Source: Proteles cristata cristata (taxonomy: Eukaryota > Chordata > Mammalia > Carnivora > Hyaenidae). From it: a stretch of DNA of 64,000 bases. Where the stretch lies: assembly GCA_017311185.1 (NCBI GenBank), contig JAESUZ010001294.1:1302001-1366000 (forward strand), written 5' to 3'. The position numbers and the translations under genes are program-made. Positions within the stretch are counted from its first letter, which is position 1. Each line of letters opens with the position of its first letter. This document shows, in pieces, positions 45,800 through 56,600 of this stretch. The notes beneath the pieces were generated by a model. The model had not been told where the DNA came from. It did not search any database and saw only the letters and a list, made by a program, of their open reading frames with translations.

Positions 45800-46350
45800 T
45801 TTGCCACAGTTCTCAAAACGGAAGCAAAATAAAGGTTGTTCAAATTGGATTGATTCATTTAAAAGACATACACAGAGTGCAGGAAATGAAATGAAGAAAC
45901 GTTCCAGTCCCAAAGAAGCTCAGCGCAAGGTGAGGGAGGCGTCGTACAGTCGGGAAATTACTCTTGTAGGTGGTGTGGCTGGGGGGATATGCAGAAGACT
46001 GAAGACTCCAGGGAGGGGAGCAGACGTGTAGGATGTTCTGGAGCCAAGTCTTCAAGGCCGAGGGGAGCTCAGCTGGCAGGGCCCCCCATGAACAGGCCGG
46101 AAGAACAAGGATAGGGGTTTTGTAAAAACCCGCCTCAGACTTACAGACGAGTTACGAGAACAGTACAAGCAGTTCCTTCACTGTTCGCTTCCCTTAATGT
46201 TAACATCGTGCATAACCGAAGTACAGTTATTATCGAGCGGGCTTGACCCAGCGGACCGAGGCTGGTTCTTCAGAACTGATTCTGATCCACTTCAAACGTG
46301 GTCAGATTGTGGTGGCCGTATTGTGCTGACCTGTCACAGAATGATCTCTT
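45800..46350. other. Unassigned DNA
   Basis: 45840-46090 may be a decayed ancient repeat ('atggaagatt'-type text is absent, so this is uncertain). No gene is recognised. Confidence 0.35.
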
Positions 46351-46383
46351 TATTTAAAGACAAGGTCAGGAAAAAAAAAAAAA

Positions 46384-46619
46384 GGGGGCGCCTGGGTGGC
46401 TTAGTCGGTTAAGCGTCCGACTTTCGCTAGGTCATGATCTCGCGGTTCGTGGGTTCGAGCCCCGTCGGGCTCTGTGCTGACTGCCAGCTCAGAGCCTGGA
46501 GCCTGTTTCAGTCTGTGACTCCCTCTCTCTGACCCTCCCCTGCTTATGCTGTCTCTCTCTCTCTCTCTCCTAGAAATAAATAAAACATTTAAAAAATTTA
46601 AAAATAAATAAATAAAAAT
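46384..46619 (+). mobile_element. CanSINE A (young felid subfamily)
   Basis: A GGGGGCGCCTGGGTGGCTTAG head preceded by 13 A's, young-subfamily variants, and CCTAGAAATAAATAAAAC tail with extra A/T repeats. Flanks aaagacaaggtcagg (46356-46370) and aaagacaaggccagg (46620-46634). Confidence 0.95.
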
Positions 46620-46634
46620 AAAGACAAGGCCAGG

Positions 46635-46808
46635 GGTGCCTGGGTGGTCCAGTCGGTGAAGCGCCCGACTCTTGGTTTTGGCTCAGGTCAGAACCTGCTT
46701 GGGATTCTCTCTCTCTCTCCTCCTCTCTCTGTTCTTCCCCCACTTGCACTATTTCTCTCTCTCAAAATAAATAAATAAACGTTAAAAAAAAAAAAAAGAA
46801 AGAAAAAG
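46635..46808 (+). mobile_element. CanSINE B, older, internally deleted
   Basis: A GGTGCCTGGGTGGTCCAGTC head and GACTCTTGGTTTTGGCTCAG variant, with the middle lost between GGTCAG and AACCTGCTTGGG, then CT tract and A-rich tail. Flanks aaagacaaggccagg (46620-46634) and aaagtcaaggcca (46809-46821). Confidence 0.93.
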
Positions 46809-46844
46809 AAAGTCAAGGCCATACTGTGAAGCCTAATCTCATTT

Positions 46845-47094
46845 TATTTATTTATTTTTTAATGTTGTTTAGTTTTTTTAGTGTTCATTTATTTTTGAGA
46901 GAAAGAGAGAGACAGAACACGAGTCAGGGGAGGGGCAAAGAGAGAGAGAGAGAGAGGGAGACAGAGAATCTGAAACAGGCTCCAGGCTCTGAACTGTCAG
47001 CACAGAGCCCAACACGGGGCTCGAACCCACGAACTGTGAGATCATGACCTGAGCTGAAGTCGGACACTCAACCGACTGAGCCACCCAGGCGCCC
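46845..47094 (-). mobile_element. CanSINE, antisense
   Basis: A long T-rich tail, GAGAGAAAGAGAGAGACAG and an end in CGACTGAGCCACCCAGGCGCCCC. Flanks 'ctaatctcattt' and 'ccaatctcatat' form an imperfect duplication. Confidence 0.94.
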
Positions 47095-47095
47095 C

Positions 47096-48990
47096 TCCAA
47101 TCTCATATTAAACAAAAACATTATGCATAGGTGCCAGCGAATATTATTCACGCTAAAACAGTCAGGGTTTCATCTTCCAGACCTGCTGTATTTGTACTTT
47201 TATCAAGTGTGGATGTGTGTGTCAATCAGATTGGCAGGATTTGGTCCCCGTGTGTGAGGTAAGAACCCTCACCAATAAAGACGGCAAGGAGGAGGAGGGG
47301 CCCCAAGCCAGCTGGGGTCACCTAGCCAGGGTGTCTTCCTGGCACGTCAGCGTCTCCCATAGACAAGATCTCAGAGCGTGAGTCGTTAGTTATGCTCTTG
47401 AGAATCTGCAGGGACCAAGTCTCGTACCGTCAGTGAGGCTCTCTGCTCGAAAGCCCCTTTCCATCTGAACTGAAGCCTTTCCCCTGTAATTACTGCCTGT
47501 ACGTCCTAAAATGACAGGCCGAACAGAACGTAACTCTTCTGTCGTGTGTCAGCTCTGTATATGGCAGGACAGTCCTCGTTTATATCTGTGGTCCTGGCAT
47601 AATTATCGAAGAATAATTAACAGTGCCCCCTTCACTCCGTTTAGTCCCGGTTGTGACAACAAATGATCCGGTCATCCCGCGGAAGGCTTCCGCTGCCCCA
47701 GCCCACCAGGTCTGTCCCCTGCCTGGGACCACGTCCCGCGTGGGTGGTCGGTGAGCCAGTCCTCCCAAGGGGCCCCAGGCTGGAGCACGGGGTTGGTATG
47801 CGGTAAAGCCTCTCAAAGGCTTGAGGAAGAGTGACATGTTGCTGACAGCAATGTCCTGGCCTTTCAGAGCACGCGGAACCGGAGTAGGAGCAGAGTGCGA
47901 ACAGACTGTCGGAAAGGAACTCAGGACAAGCAGATCTTTGTGGGGGAGACTTAGGAGTAATACGGCAGCTAATAAGCACCAACCACGAGCGCTTTTACCA
48001 GCAGGACATTTCTCGGGGCCAGACTTCCAAAAACTACACTTTGACAAAACACCGCTTTAGGCTCTTGACAAGCACTAGTGTTTTCACCCTGATGGCATTT
48101 CAGGGGGCTGTGTCCCAGAAGGGAAGGAATCCCCTCCATTATCCCTACTTCGTTAACATTTGGGGGTGGAAGGGAAACAGACACATATCAAACCCCTAAT
48201 TTCAGGCTCCAGCGAGGTACCAGGGTCCATTACAATGCTTATAAAATCGCTCCTTGTATTTTCTTGGTTGTAAACCTTTGCAGACTGTAAAGTCAACGCA
48301 AGCTTGTGCCCGGCGAATAATAAGGAAATAAGGGAAGCGCAATAAAATACAAGCACAACACAACACAACACAACCTGTTGTGAGCTGGAAACTTGTCGGA
48401 TGTTTTAAGCTGTTTCTAAGTGCCCTGGGTGAGTATTAAGGAGCCTTTCCTGCCCTGCTTGTCTCGTTAATTCACTTCATTCTCTTCCTCCTCCAGGGGA
48501 TCTGGGACGTCAGCCTAAAAACTGAGCCCCAAGTACCTGACCTATAATCTATAACGAGGCAAGAGAAGGAAGACAGAGGCAAAACGGCTTCTGGATGGCA
48601 TACTGAGGTCTCCTATCAAACGTCAGAGGTGACCGGCTACATTTCACATTATCCAGTTCTCGTTCCCTCTCTCCCTTTGCACTTTCTCCTTCTTATCCTG
48701 TCTGGTCGGAGGAGATAGGAAACTTCGTATTACCTGGTACAAGGCAACTTTCGGAATCCCAAATATTCAGATTATTTCTCTGTTCCCTCTTCGCAAGTGA
48801 TAATACTCACAGCCCAAAGGCATCACCCAGATTGGAGCTGCTTCTCTCCCGGAGAGGCAACACTGAGCAAGCAAGAAAGCCGAGCTGCTGGCCGCCAGGT
48901 TCACAGGCTCCCTTTCTCCTTCTGGAACTGATTACCTAGATGAAGACAATCGTCGTCTATTGGAAGAAGTTCACTTGCAAGTGCTTCCTC
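47096..48990. other. Unassigned DNA (about 1.9 kb)
   Basis: No recognised gene or repeat apart from a (CACAA)n run at 48350-48375. A 155-codon minus-strand frame (47580-48047) is unsupported. Confidence 0.45.
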
Positions 48991-49029
48991 TCAAACACGA
49001 TTGATTGATCTTTTTATTCGTCCACCCAA

Positions 49030-49545
49030 CCTATACTGATTGAAGCTCACAGTGAAGGATTACAGGGAGGAAGAGAAAAGTTAGCCAAGTAAAAAGAGGA
49101 TAGGGTGGGAGAGACTGTTCTAGACAGAAGGAAACACACTTTGCAAAGCCGCTGAGAGAAGCGTGACGCACACATGGAGTAGAAGGAAGGGGAACGTGGC
49201 CGGGACTCAGAACCCAAGACAGAGAGAGGGGGGTGGAGGGGACGGGCTGAGGTCTGACTACGCCAAGCCCTGGAGGCATAGGAGTGGGGTCCTAGATACT
49301 GGATTCGGGGGTCCGGGATTCCAGAGCGGAAGAAGGTAGGGGACAGCTTTGGGGAGTGGCCATTAATCCGCCAATATAGAAGTATATCGTTTTGTAAATG
49401 ATTGGGAGATTGTCCTGTGCGAGTCTGTTGAAGGTCGGTGCTGCTCGTGACCATTTTTGTAAGCTGGGTTACTTTCAAATGAGCCTCTGAGGGGGTTTAA
49501 GCAGGGTCTGACAGGATCAATCTGTGTTTATCCAAAGGGAGAGGG
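49030..49545 (+). repeat. Ancient mammalian interspersed repeat fragment
   Basis: 'cactttgcaaagccgctgag' and the late 'gggggtttaagcagggtctg' then 'acaggatcaatctgtgttta' recall the central part of the same ancient repeat as 60030-61330 ('gcagggtttgacgtgacttg' there). Confidence 0.45.
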
Positions 49546-49549
49546 GAAA

Positions 49550-51165
49550 AAATCCCCTTTGTTATTAAAAAAGAAAAAAAAGGTAATGCAAAATCATCAT
49601 TCCACAATTCTTTTGTAATGAAAAAAATAAATGCAAAATAAAACAAATCCATCATTCCAAAGGAATGCCCTGTGTTTGCCTTCCCCTGTTCCTGGGAGAC
49701 TCTCCTAATATGGTCTAATCCTTCACCCACTGCCCCTGCTGACCTTGTGGCCTGTGCTGGAAGCCTCCAAGATGACCTGGGGGTTAGGGGTCTCCGTGCA
49801 GCAAACAGCTTCTCTGTTAGAGGCTAATCAGCTTACACTGTATCAGAAATTGCCATCACCTTGACCTCACTGGCAATTTTCCCTCTTTGGCAAACTGGCT
49901 TTCTTGTTGAATTAATTAATTTTTATAAAGTCAGAGACACTGCATAGCCACTGAACGCTGGCCAGATACGGTTCGTATATAAACCCAAGGCCCTTCGGGC
50001 CACAAAGTCAGCCTCCAAGTTCATTGCTTCACCTTGCCTATTTTCATCTTGCCTCTCTTCAGCATACAGAGACCCGACTGGGTGCCAGTTGTGACGTCTT
50101 GCCAGACTTTGCTGCCAAGCTGTTCATGGCTCCTATGTTCCTTTTCCTTTTTCTGTGTTTTTTTTTTTCCTTGAACCTTTCCCATCTCACTGCTCTGTGT
50201 GTGATAAATGGATCTTCTGCCTACAAGGGGCAGTTCTGTGCAGTAAAAGCAAGCAACCCTCCCCCTCCAACCTCTACACCAGCATCACCCACCAGCCATG
50301 TCATCATAGGAATCACCATTCTCAGAACTGCAGTGACCTCGTCTATAAAATGGGGAGAACATATTTATACCTGGTGGAAGAAAAGGGGGCTGGCTGGCAT
50401 ACCCCAAGACCTGAAGCCCCTCCCAGCTCTCAGATCTACGATTCTCTCAGAAACTCTGCAACAGGGAAACGATGTGGCTCATTTTGGATCCATCTGGGAA
50501 AAGATGACATACACAGAGAAGTATGTGACTTCTTTCTCTTTTTTTAATTTCAAGCTGCATTTGAAATGGTATCTTTCATATGCACCCCTCCTAAGTCCAT
50601 GGATGGAGGAAACGAGGTCTTGTGACTTCAGAAACAGCCATCGAAACCACTAACATCACCTTGAGTTCCGAATCTCATACACACTGAGGCTGAGCATTTC
50701 AGGCCCTACCCAAAGCACTGTTGGTCAAGTGGTGTTTTTACTTTCTTTCGAGTTAAACCAAGAACACTGTGAAGTCTCCCTCATGGGCTGGTGCAGAGGC
50801 TCAGGCCAGCAGAAGGAGCCCAAGTTGCTACTACCGCCTATGCCTCTTCATGGAACTCTCCCGTGGTTTCCAGTTTGTTCAGGAAGTGTTCTGAGTTCTG
50901 AGAAGGATTCCTTCTAAAGCCTTGGGGGGCCTGCTGCTTCCGGGGCCCAAGGGCCTGAGCGGTGGGGTTACTGCCTCACCTTTATGTCTCTGGCGAAGGG
51001 TCGCAGCTGCTCCCGTAACCCACTAGAGAGCAAGTCATGTGAAGGCAGAAATCTTTAGACAGGGCGGAGCTCCCCCAGTCAGCTCATAGACGCACGGGCG
51101 CGTTTCCCTGGAGTTGAAGGGAACACAGAAGGCTGCAGTGTGGTGTGGACAGGAAATTAAGCTAC
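49550..51165. other. Unassigned DNA (about 1.6 kb)
   Basis: A 209-codon plus-strand frame (50024-50653) has no recognisable domain and is probably accidental; a second frame overlaps it. A short MIR-like string ('tataaaatggggagaacata') occurs near 50343. Confidence 0.45.
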
Positions 51166-51169
51166 GATT

Positions 51170-51270
51170 CAGAACCAAACAATGACAGCTTATTTCAATC
51201 TGGTTTAATCACTTAAGCTCTCTGCGCCTCAGTTTCCTCATCTGTAGAGTGGGACTGCACACTCGCTGCT
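51170..51270 (+). repeat. MIR fragment
   Basis: 'taatcacttaagctctctgc' and 'gcctcagtttcctcatctgt' are the MIR core. Confidence 0.8.
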
Positions 51271-51274
51271 GACT

Positions 51275-51880
51275 TCTCCCAAGTGGGGAAATGGGTTGGG
51301 AGTGTTCTCATGCCTCTACCTCCCCACTTAGAATTCTAAGTCTGAGGGAAGTTGGGCTGAGTACTTGGGCTGTCCGTTTTGTCTGGATAACTGTCTCGCC
51401 ATTCTTCCATTGTCACAGGAACATTCCACAGGATGAGTGAAGGGGACAGGACCAAGCAGAGAGCAAACAGAAGCACGAAAGAGTGTGTAGATTAAGATAC
51501 AGACTTCTTCTGACCCGGTTCTGTGAGTGGAAAATACCACATGGTGAGTAAAAAACCAATCGCCCCGACATCCAATTAGATATTGTGGTGAAGGTCAGAG
51601 GTTCACCCAAGGCTCATGGTTTTGGGTTTCTTTTTTTTCCTTATTTTTCTTTTCTTCCTTCTTTTTTCCTCTTCTTCCTTTTTAAAAAAAACAGGTTGTT
51701 TGAAGAAGAGAGAGAAAAGAAACACATTTTCACAAGATTCACTTTAATCGGGGGTCAGACTTTTCACTTGTCAGCATCTGAAGTTCCTTTGAAGCTAATA
51801 AGAACCACCTTCTGTGTAATGGCTTCATGAAGAGGACACGTGTGACTTACGGGAGGTGCGTGGGTTTTACGGTTAAACAA
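51275..51880. other. Unassigned DNA with a polypyrimidine run
   Basis: A T/C-only run lies at 51625-51683. Nothing else is recognised; a donor-like ATG|GTGAGT at 51540 is isolated. Confidence 0.4.
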
Positions 51881-51884
51881 GCAG

Positions 51885-51995
51885 ACACTTGGATCCTTGC
51901 TCGGCTACCTTATTAACTGTGCGGCGTTGGAACAGTGACTTAATGGAGTCTGAGTTTTTCAGTTCATAAGCAGAGATAATAATTCTTGAGGGCAT
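51885..51995 (+). repeat. MIR fragment
   Basis: 'cacttggatccttgctcggc', 'gaacagtgacttaatggagt' and 'agcagagataataattcttg' follow MIR order with divergence. Confidence 0.65.
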
Positions 51996-52150
51996 GATTT
52001 GGGTAGTCATTACTAAGTTTCTCCATTTCCCCCATAGGGACAAGAGAGGATTTAACTTTCCTGTCCCCTTGTCCCCAAGTTAAATGTGGCCATGTGACTT
52101 GCTGTGGCCAGTGGAATGTGACTTCTCTTGCTAAAAATGAACGAAAGAAG

Positions 52151-52372
52151 GGGCGCCTGGGTGGCTTAGCGGTTAAGCGTCTGACTTTCGCTTAGGTCAT
52201 GATCTCGCGGTTCGTGGGTTCGAGCCCCGCCTCAGGCTCTGTGCTGACTGCCGGCTCAGAGCCTGGAGCCTGTTTCAGAGTCTGTGTCTCCCTCTCTCTC
52301 TGACCCTCCCCTGCTCGTGCTGTCTCTCTCTCCTAGAAATAAATAAAAAAATATATTTAAAAAAAAGATTTT
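52151..52372 (+). mobile_element. CanSINE (young felid subfamily)
   Basis: A GGGGCGCCTGGGTGGCTTAG head (one T and C lost in the A box), young variants and CCTAGAAATAAATAAAAAA tail. Target duplication: aaaaatgaacgaaagaag (52133-52150) and aaaaatcaatgaaagaag (52373-52390), 16 of 18 matching. Confidence 0.95.
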
Positions 52373-52383
52373 AAAAATCAATG

Positions 52384-52532
52384 AAAGAAGAAAGAAAAGG
52401 AAGGAAGGAAGGAAGGAAGGAAGGAAGGAAGGAAGGAAGGAAAGAAGGAAAGAAAGAAGAAGGGAGGGAGGGAGGAAAGGAAGGAAGGAGAGAAAAAAAG
52501 TAAAGAAAGAAAAGACAAGAAAAGAAAGAAAA
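52384..52532 (+). repeat. (GGAA)n/(GAAA)n microsatellite
   Basis: About 150 bp of GGAA, GAAA and GGGA units starting within the downstream target duplication of the SINE at 52151. Confidence 0.95.
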
Positions 52533-52534
52533 GC

Positions 52535-53560
52535 CAGCAGATACTTTAAGTCTCAGTGTACAAATCGCATCCCCTTCCCACTGGTGTTGTGATTGTGACA
52601 GCAATGGCAAACATGTGGCCCTGCTTAGCCTGGGACTCACAGGCCTCTGAAGAACAAAGCACCCACCACCCCTGTGTAAGCACGCAGAGCATCTTCTGCT
52701 CTGGGGAGTGGAGTGAAACGCAGGAAGGCTAGGAAGGCACCGTGGTGGGGGAGTTCGGCGGGGCGGCCCTGTGGTGGCCAGCCCTGGGCCGTGGGGGTCA
52801 CAGGCACCAGCCCTGGCCTCTCCTCTCTTGCCGTGCTGCGTGCTCTTCCCTCCCGTCAGCGTGTTCTTCCTCACATCTTCCATGATAACTTCTTGGGGAG
52901 TGATTCTTTATACCACCTAAACCTGACCTCTGCCCTCAGCCCCAGGACCCCGTTTCCTTGGCAGTCTTTCCTGGCAGTGTGTTATGAACAGAGCATAGAA
53001 CTTATCCCTTCCCCCCACCCCCACCCACACCCCCCAATCGCGTTTCCCACTCCGCACTCCATGTCTGCGTGGAGGGCACCTTCTCCCGGCCACTCAAGCT
53101 CAAAATCTCAGAGTTCCTGTGGCCTGTGGTTTTCTCAGAGCATTCATCCCCCCGTTAATGTGAAAGGGGAGGATGCAAACAAGAAAAAAAACCACTGAGA
53201 GTATTATGCAAGCCTTATGAAGTTGTGGTTCAATCCTAGTGTGAATGTATCCCTTTGAGAATTTGTCTTTGGGAAAAAATGCCTCTAATTGTAGGTTCAG
53301 AAAATAGGATGTGGACAGTCTAACTCTTTTGGGCCATAACAAAGAGCTATTACTGAAATTTTTAAATGCGACTTTTTTTTTTTTTTTGCCATAAATGCTA
53401 CATATAAAGATAGTATTTTCCATGTAGCAAAAGATCAGTGATCTCAGAAGCAAAAGAAGATGTGAATTCCAGAAAAGACAGAATAATGGAAGACACACTG
53501 AATATGGCTATAAACCCTAGGCAGAATAGATGGAGTAGGTATCTGAGGGCTTGGACTGTA
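52535..53560. other. Unassigned DNA
   Basis: Nothing recognised. Open frames at 52371-53198 overlap the microsatellite or lack support. A T run lies near 53372. Confidence 0.45.
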
Positions 53561-53565
53561 TGTGT

Positions 53566-54395
53566 TTTAAAAGTGATTCACATAGACGTGAACAGACACT
53601 TTTCCAAAGAGGACATCCAGATGGCCAACAGACACATGAAACGATGCTCAGCGTCCCTCATCATCAGGGAAATACAAATCAAAACCACACTGAGATACCA
53701 CCTCACGCCGGTCAGAGTGGCTAAAATGAACAAATCAGAAGACTCTAGATGCTGGCGAGGATGTGGAGAAATGGGCACCCTCCTACACTGTTGGTGGGAA
53801 TGCAAACTGGTGCAGCCCCTCTGGAAAACAGTGTGGAAGTTCCTCAAAAAATGAATAGAACCCAGCAATAGCACTGCTAGGAATTTACTCAAGAGATACA
53901 GGAGTCCTGATGCCTAGGGGCACATGTACCCCAATGTTCATAGCAGCACTTTCAACAATAGCCAAATCATGGAAAGAACTTAAGTGTCCATCAACTGACA
54001 AATGGATCAAGAAGATGTGGTTTATCTATACCATGGAATACTACATGGCAACGAGAAAGAATGAAATCTGGCCATTTGCAGCAATGTGGATGGAACTAGA
54101 AGGTATTATGCTGAGTGAAGTAAGTCAGAAAAGGACAGATATCATATGTTTTCATTCATATTTGGATCTTGAGAAACTTAACAGAAGACCATGGGGGAAG
54201 GGGAAAAAATAGGTACAGAGAGGGAGGGAGGCAAACCATAAGAGACTCTTAACTACAGAGAACAAACTAAGGGGGGATGGGGTGGGGGAGAGGGGGAAAT
54301 GGGTGATGGGCATGGAGGAGAGCACTTGTTGGGATGAGCACTGGGTGTTCTATGGAAGCCAATTTGACAATAAATTATATTAAAAATAAAATAAG
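53566..54395 (+). mobile_element. 5'-truncated L1, ORF2 C-terminus plus 3' end
   Basis: The plus strand encodes the end of an L1 ORF2 protein. Recognisable peptides include [20 protein letters not shown] and, in another frame, KWIKKMWFIYTMEYYMATRK. A stop and a frame change separate these parts, so it is dead. Next come a G-rich 3' UTR ('gggatgagcactgggtgttc') and an A-rich end 'ttaaaaataaaataa'. A possible imperfect target duplication is 'aaaagtgattcac' / 'aataagtgtggctcac'. Confidence 0.92.
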
Positions 54396-54399
54396 TGTG

Positions 54400-54955
54400 G
54401 CTCACGTAAATTACCTTTCCACTTCAGTTTTACTGTTCCTTGCAGCGTAACTTGTACTCTCATTCGTTCTCCACATCTTTTCTTTCTGCTTCTGTACTGG
54501 TTTGCCATTTGGGCAAATAAGTATGATGGTGTGTCAGTTCAGGTGACTTCTAGGCAGTCAACATAGTTTTGGGTTCATCCATGTTCACACGGTCCATCAG
54601 TCAGGAAGTCTGGAACTAAGCAAAAGTGTCCAATTTCCCTATATCGAATGAAGGTTCAATTCAGAAATTCTTTGAGGAAAACCATATGAAGGCGTTTAAT
54701 TAGAGAGTTATATTCAGGATTTGGAAGGATGGCCAGCAGTTCATATAGTCCACATATTTTCCATAGAAGCAATACCACCTGGGACAGAACCTTCACAGAA
54801 CTGGGGAAATCTTTTCTCTTTGGGAATGTGTCTTATTGTGGCTCTGGCTCCTCATTCATTACTTTTGATAAAGTTATTCAAATCTTGGTGTTGTCCCTAT
54901 GAAAAAAAAGAGGTCTCCCCAAAACAACACCATGAGAAGGTCAGTCATGGTCATG
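54400..54955. other. Unassigned DNA
   Basis: No repeat or gene recognised. Confidence 0.4.
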
Positions 54956-54957
54956 TA

Positions 54958-55410
54958 CAGTAGCCTCCCCTTATCCATAGGAGATATATTCAAAGCCCCC
55001 CCAGGGGCCTTGAAATGACAGACAGTGCTGAACCCTAATATGTTTTTTTTCCTAGACATACCTATGATATAGCTTAATTTCTAAGTCAGGCACAGTAAGA
55101 GATGGACAACAATTAATAATAAAATAAAACTGCAATAATAATATAGTGTAATAAAAGTTACGTGAATATGGTCTCTCTCTCTCTCTCAAAATACCTTATT
55201 GTTCTGTACTCACCCTCCTTCTTCTTATGATGTGAGATAATGCCTACACGATGAGATGAAGCTAGGTGAATGATATAAGTGTTGTGGCAGAGCGTTAGGC
55301 TACTACTGACCTTATGACCTACATTAGAGGAAAGTCGTGTGCTTCTGGACCACACTTGACCAGGAGTAATGGAAAGCGAAGCTGGGGCAGGGGCGGTAAG
55401 TCCACTCCTG
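54958..55410 (+). mobile_element. Tigger/pogo-like non-autonomous DNA transposon
   Basis: It starts CAGTAGCCTCCCCTTATCC after a TA dinucleotide, as pogo/Tigger elements do. Inner text 'gcacagtaagagatggacaa', 'gtaataaaagttacgtgaat' and 'gcgttaggctactactgacc' matches a common mammalian Tigger-class sequence in order. The 3' terminus near 55390-55410 is eroded. Confidence 0.75.
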
Positions 55411-55517
55411 CTGATGGACTCTCATCTCTAGATGATCAGAAAAATAATTATTTTGTTTTTGCAAAGAAACTGCCCCAATTTGATGAAAACTGGGACACTC
55501 AACAGTGCAAGAAATTG

Positions 55518-55734
55518 TTTTTTTTAATATTTATCTACCTTTGAGAGAGAGAGAGAGAGACAGAGTGCAAGCGGGGGAGGAGCAGAGAGAGAGAGGGAGA
55601 CAGAGAATCTGAAGCAGGCTCCAGGCTCTGAGCTGTCAGCACAGAACGTGACGCGGGGCTCAAACCCACGAGCTGCGAGATTATGACTTGAGCTGAAGTC
55701 GGACGCTTAACCAACTGAACCACCCAGGCGCCCC
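55518..55734 (-). mobile_element. CanSINE, antisense
   Basis: TTTTTTTTAATATTTATCTACCTTTGAGAG, GA tract and an end in CTGAACCACCCAGGCGCCCC. Flanks 'gcaagaaattg' and 'ataagaaatca' form an imperfect duplication. Confidence 0.94.
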
Positions 55735-55735
55735 T

Positions 55736-55965
55736 ATAAGAAATCATCTTAATGTTGTGGGTAAGCTATAGATCAATGAACATTACAAATACTGTACTGA
55801 ATCGGTAAAGAGCTTGCTTTGGATTTTTAAAAAATATGCCTTTTAATGATCTATATAAGCAAAATGTAAGTAGGATACAGTGGGTAATGGCATCTATAAC
55901 CTATCCATCTCTTTTTTCCCTCCTCCATAGTTATTATATTTTTGAAGCCAGCTAGCAATGCGTAC
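55736..55965. other. Unassigned DNA
   Basis: Nothing recognised. Confidence 0.4.
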
Positions 55966-55967
55966 AG

Positions 55968-56403
55968 ATCGACCGGGTTCAAACGGCCCAAAGCTGGTTT
56001 TAATCGGCAAAAGTAAAACTATTGACGTTAAAGCTGATTTGATCCAGTTTGAATTAGGCACATTTCACAACTGTGACTTTAAACTGGTTGGATTTAGTTA
56101 GAATCCCTTTGTTAAGGATCATTAATCATTCTGCCAAGAATCTTTTTATATCATTTTCCCCTAATATGAAGCAGTGTCACCTAGCTGAATCCAGTTTCGT
56201 CCTTCTGACCCACTGTGATTCATGTCGGTCTGACCCAGTAAGGACAAGTGGGAAGCAGGCTTATCTGGTCTCAATCAGCATGAACTGCTCTCAATTTGAT
56301 TTGTCCTAACTTGGAGTGTTTTAAACTATTTGAACTGGCCTTATCCAATCTGATCCAGGAATGCTGGATTTGGCCTGGTTAGGACCAGTTAAAACCTGAT
56401 GTT
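55968..56403. repeat. Degenerate repetitive sequence built on CCAGTT/AACTGG words
   Basis: Words such as AAAGCTGGTTTTAATCGG (55990), AAAGCTGATTTGATCCAG (56029), TAAACTGGTTGGATTTAG (56080) and TGAACTGGCCTTATCC (56331) recur at uneven distances of roughly 20-70 bp. This looks like a decayed tandem array or low-complexity region. I do not recognise a named family. Confidence 0.45.
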
Positions 56404-56587
56404 GGGGCAGCTGGGTGGCTCAGTCGGTTAAGTATCTAACTCTTGATTTTGGCTCAGGTCACGATCTCACACAGTTTGTGAGTTCGAGCCTCCTGTCGGG
56501 CTCTGCACTAACAGCACGGAGTGGGCTTGAGATTCTCTCTCTCTCCTGTTCTCTCTTTCTCTCTCAAAATAAATAAGTAAACTTAAA
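56404..56587 (+). mobile_element. CanSINE
   Basis: A GGGGCAGCTGGGTGGCTCAG head, the AACTCTTGATTTTGGCTCAG variant, a shortened 3' part and CAAAATAAATAAGTAAAC tail. Flanks aaaacctgatgtt (56391-56403) and aaaacctgacttt (56588-56600). Confidence 0.94.
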
Positions 56588-56600
56588 AAAACCTGACTTT

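Noticed and set aside
50024..50653. 209-codon plus-strand frame
   Set aside because: No domain, no splice or promoter support, and an overlapping 130-codon frame in another phase.
52371..52883. 170-codon minus-strand frame
   Set aside because: Its C-terminal part is a translation of the GGAA microsatellite (Ser/Phe/Leu/Pro repeats).
53438..54212. Reverse-transcriptase-related protein fragments
   Set aside because: They were considered as a functional L1 ORF2 but are only the C-terminal end, broken by a stop and a frame change.
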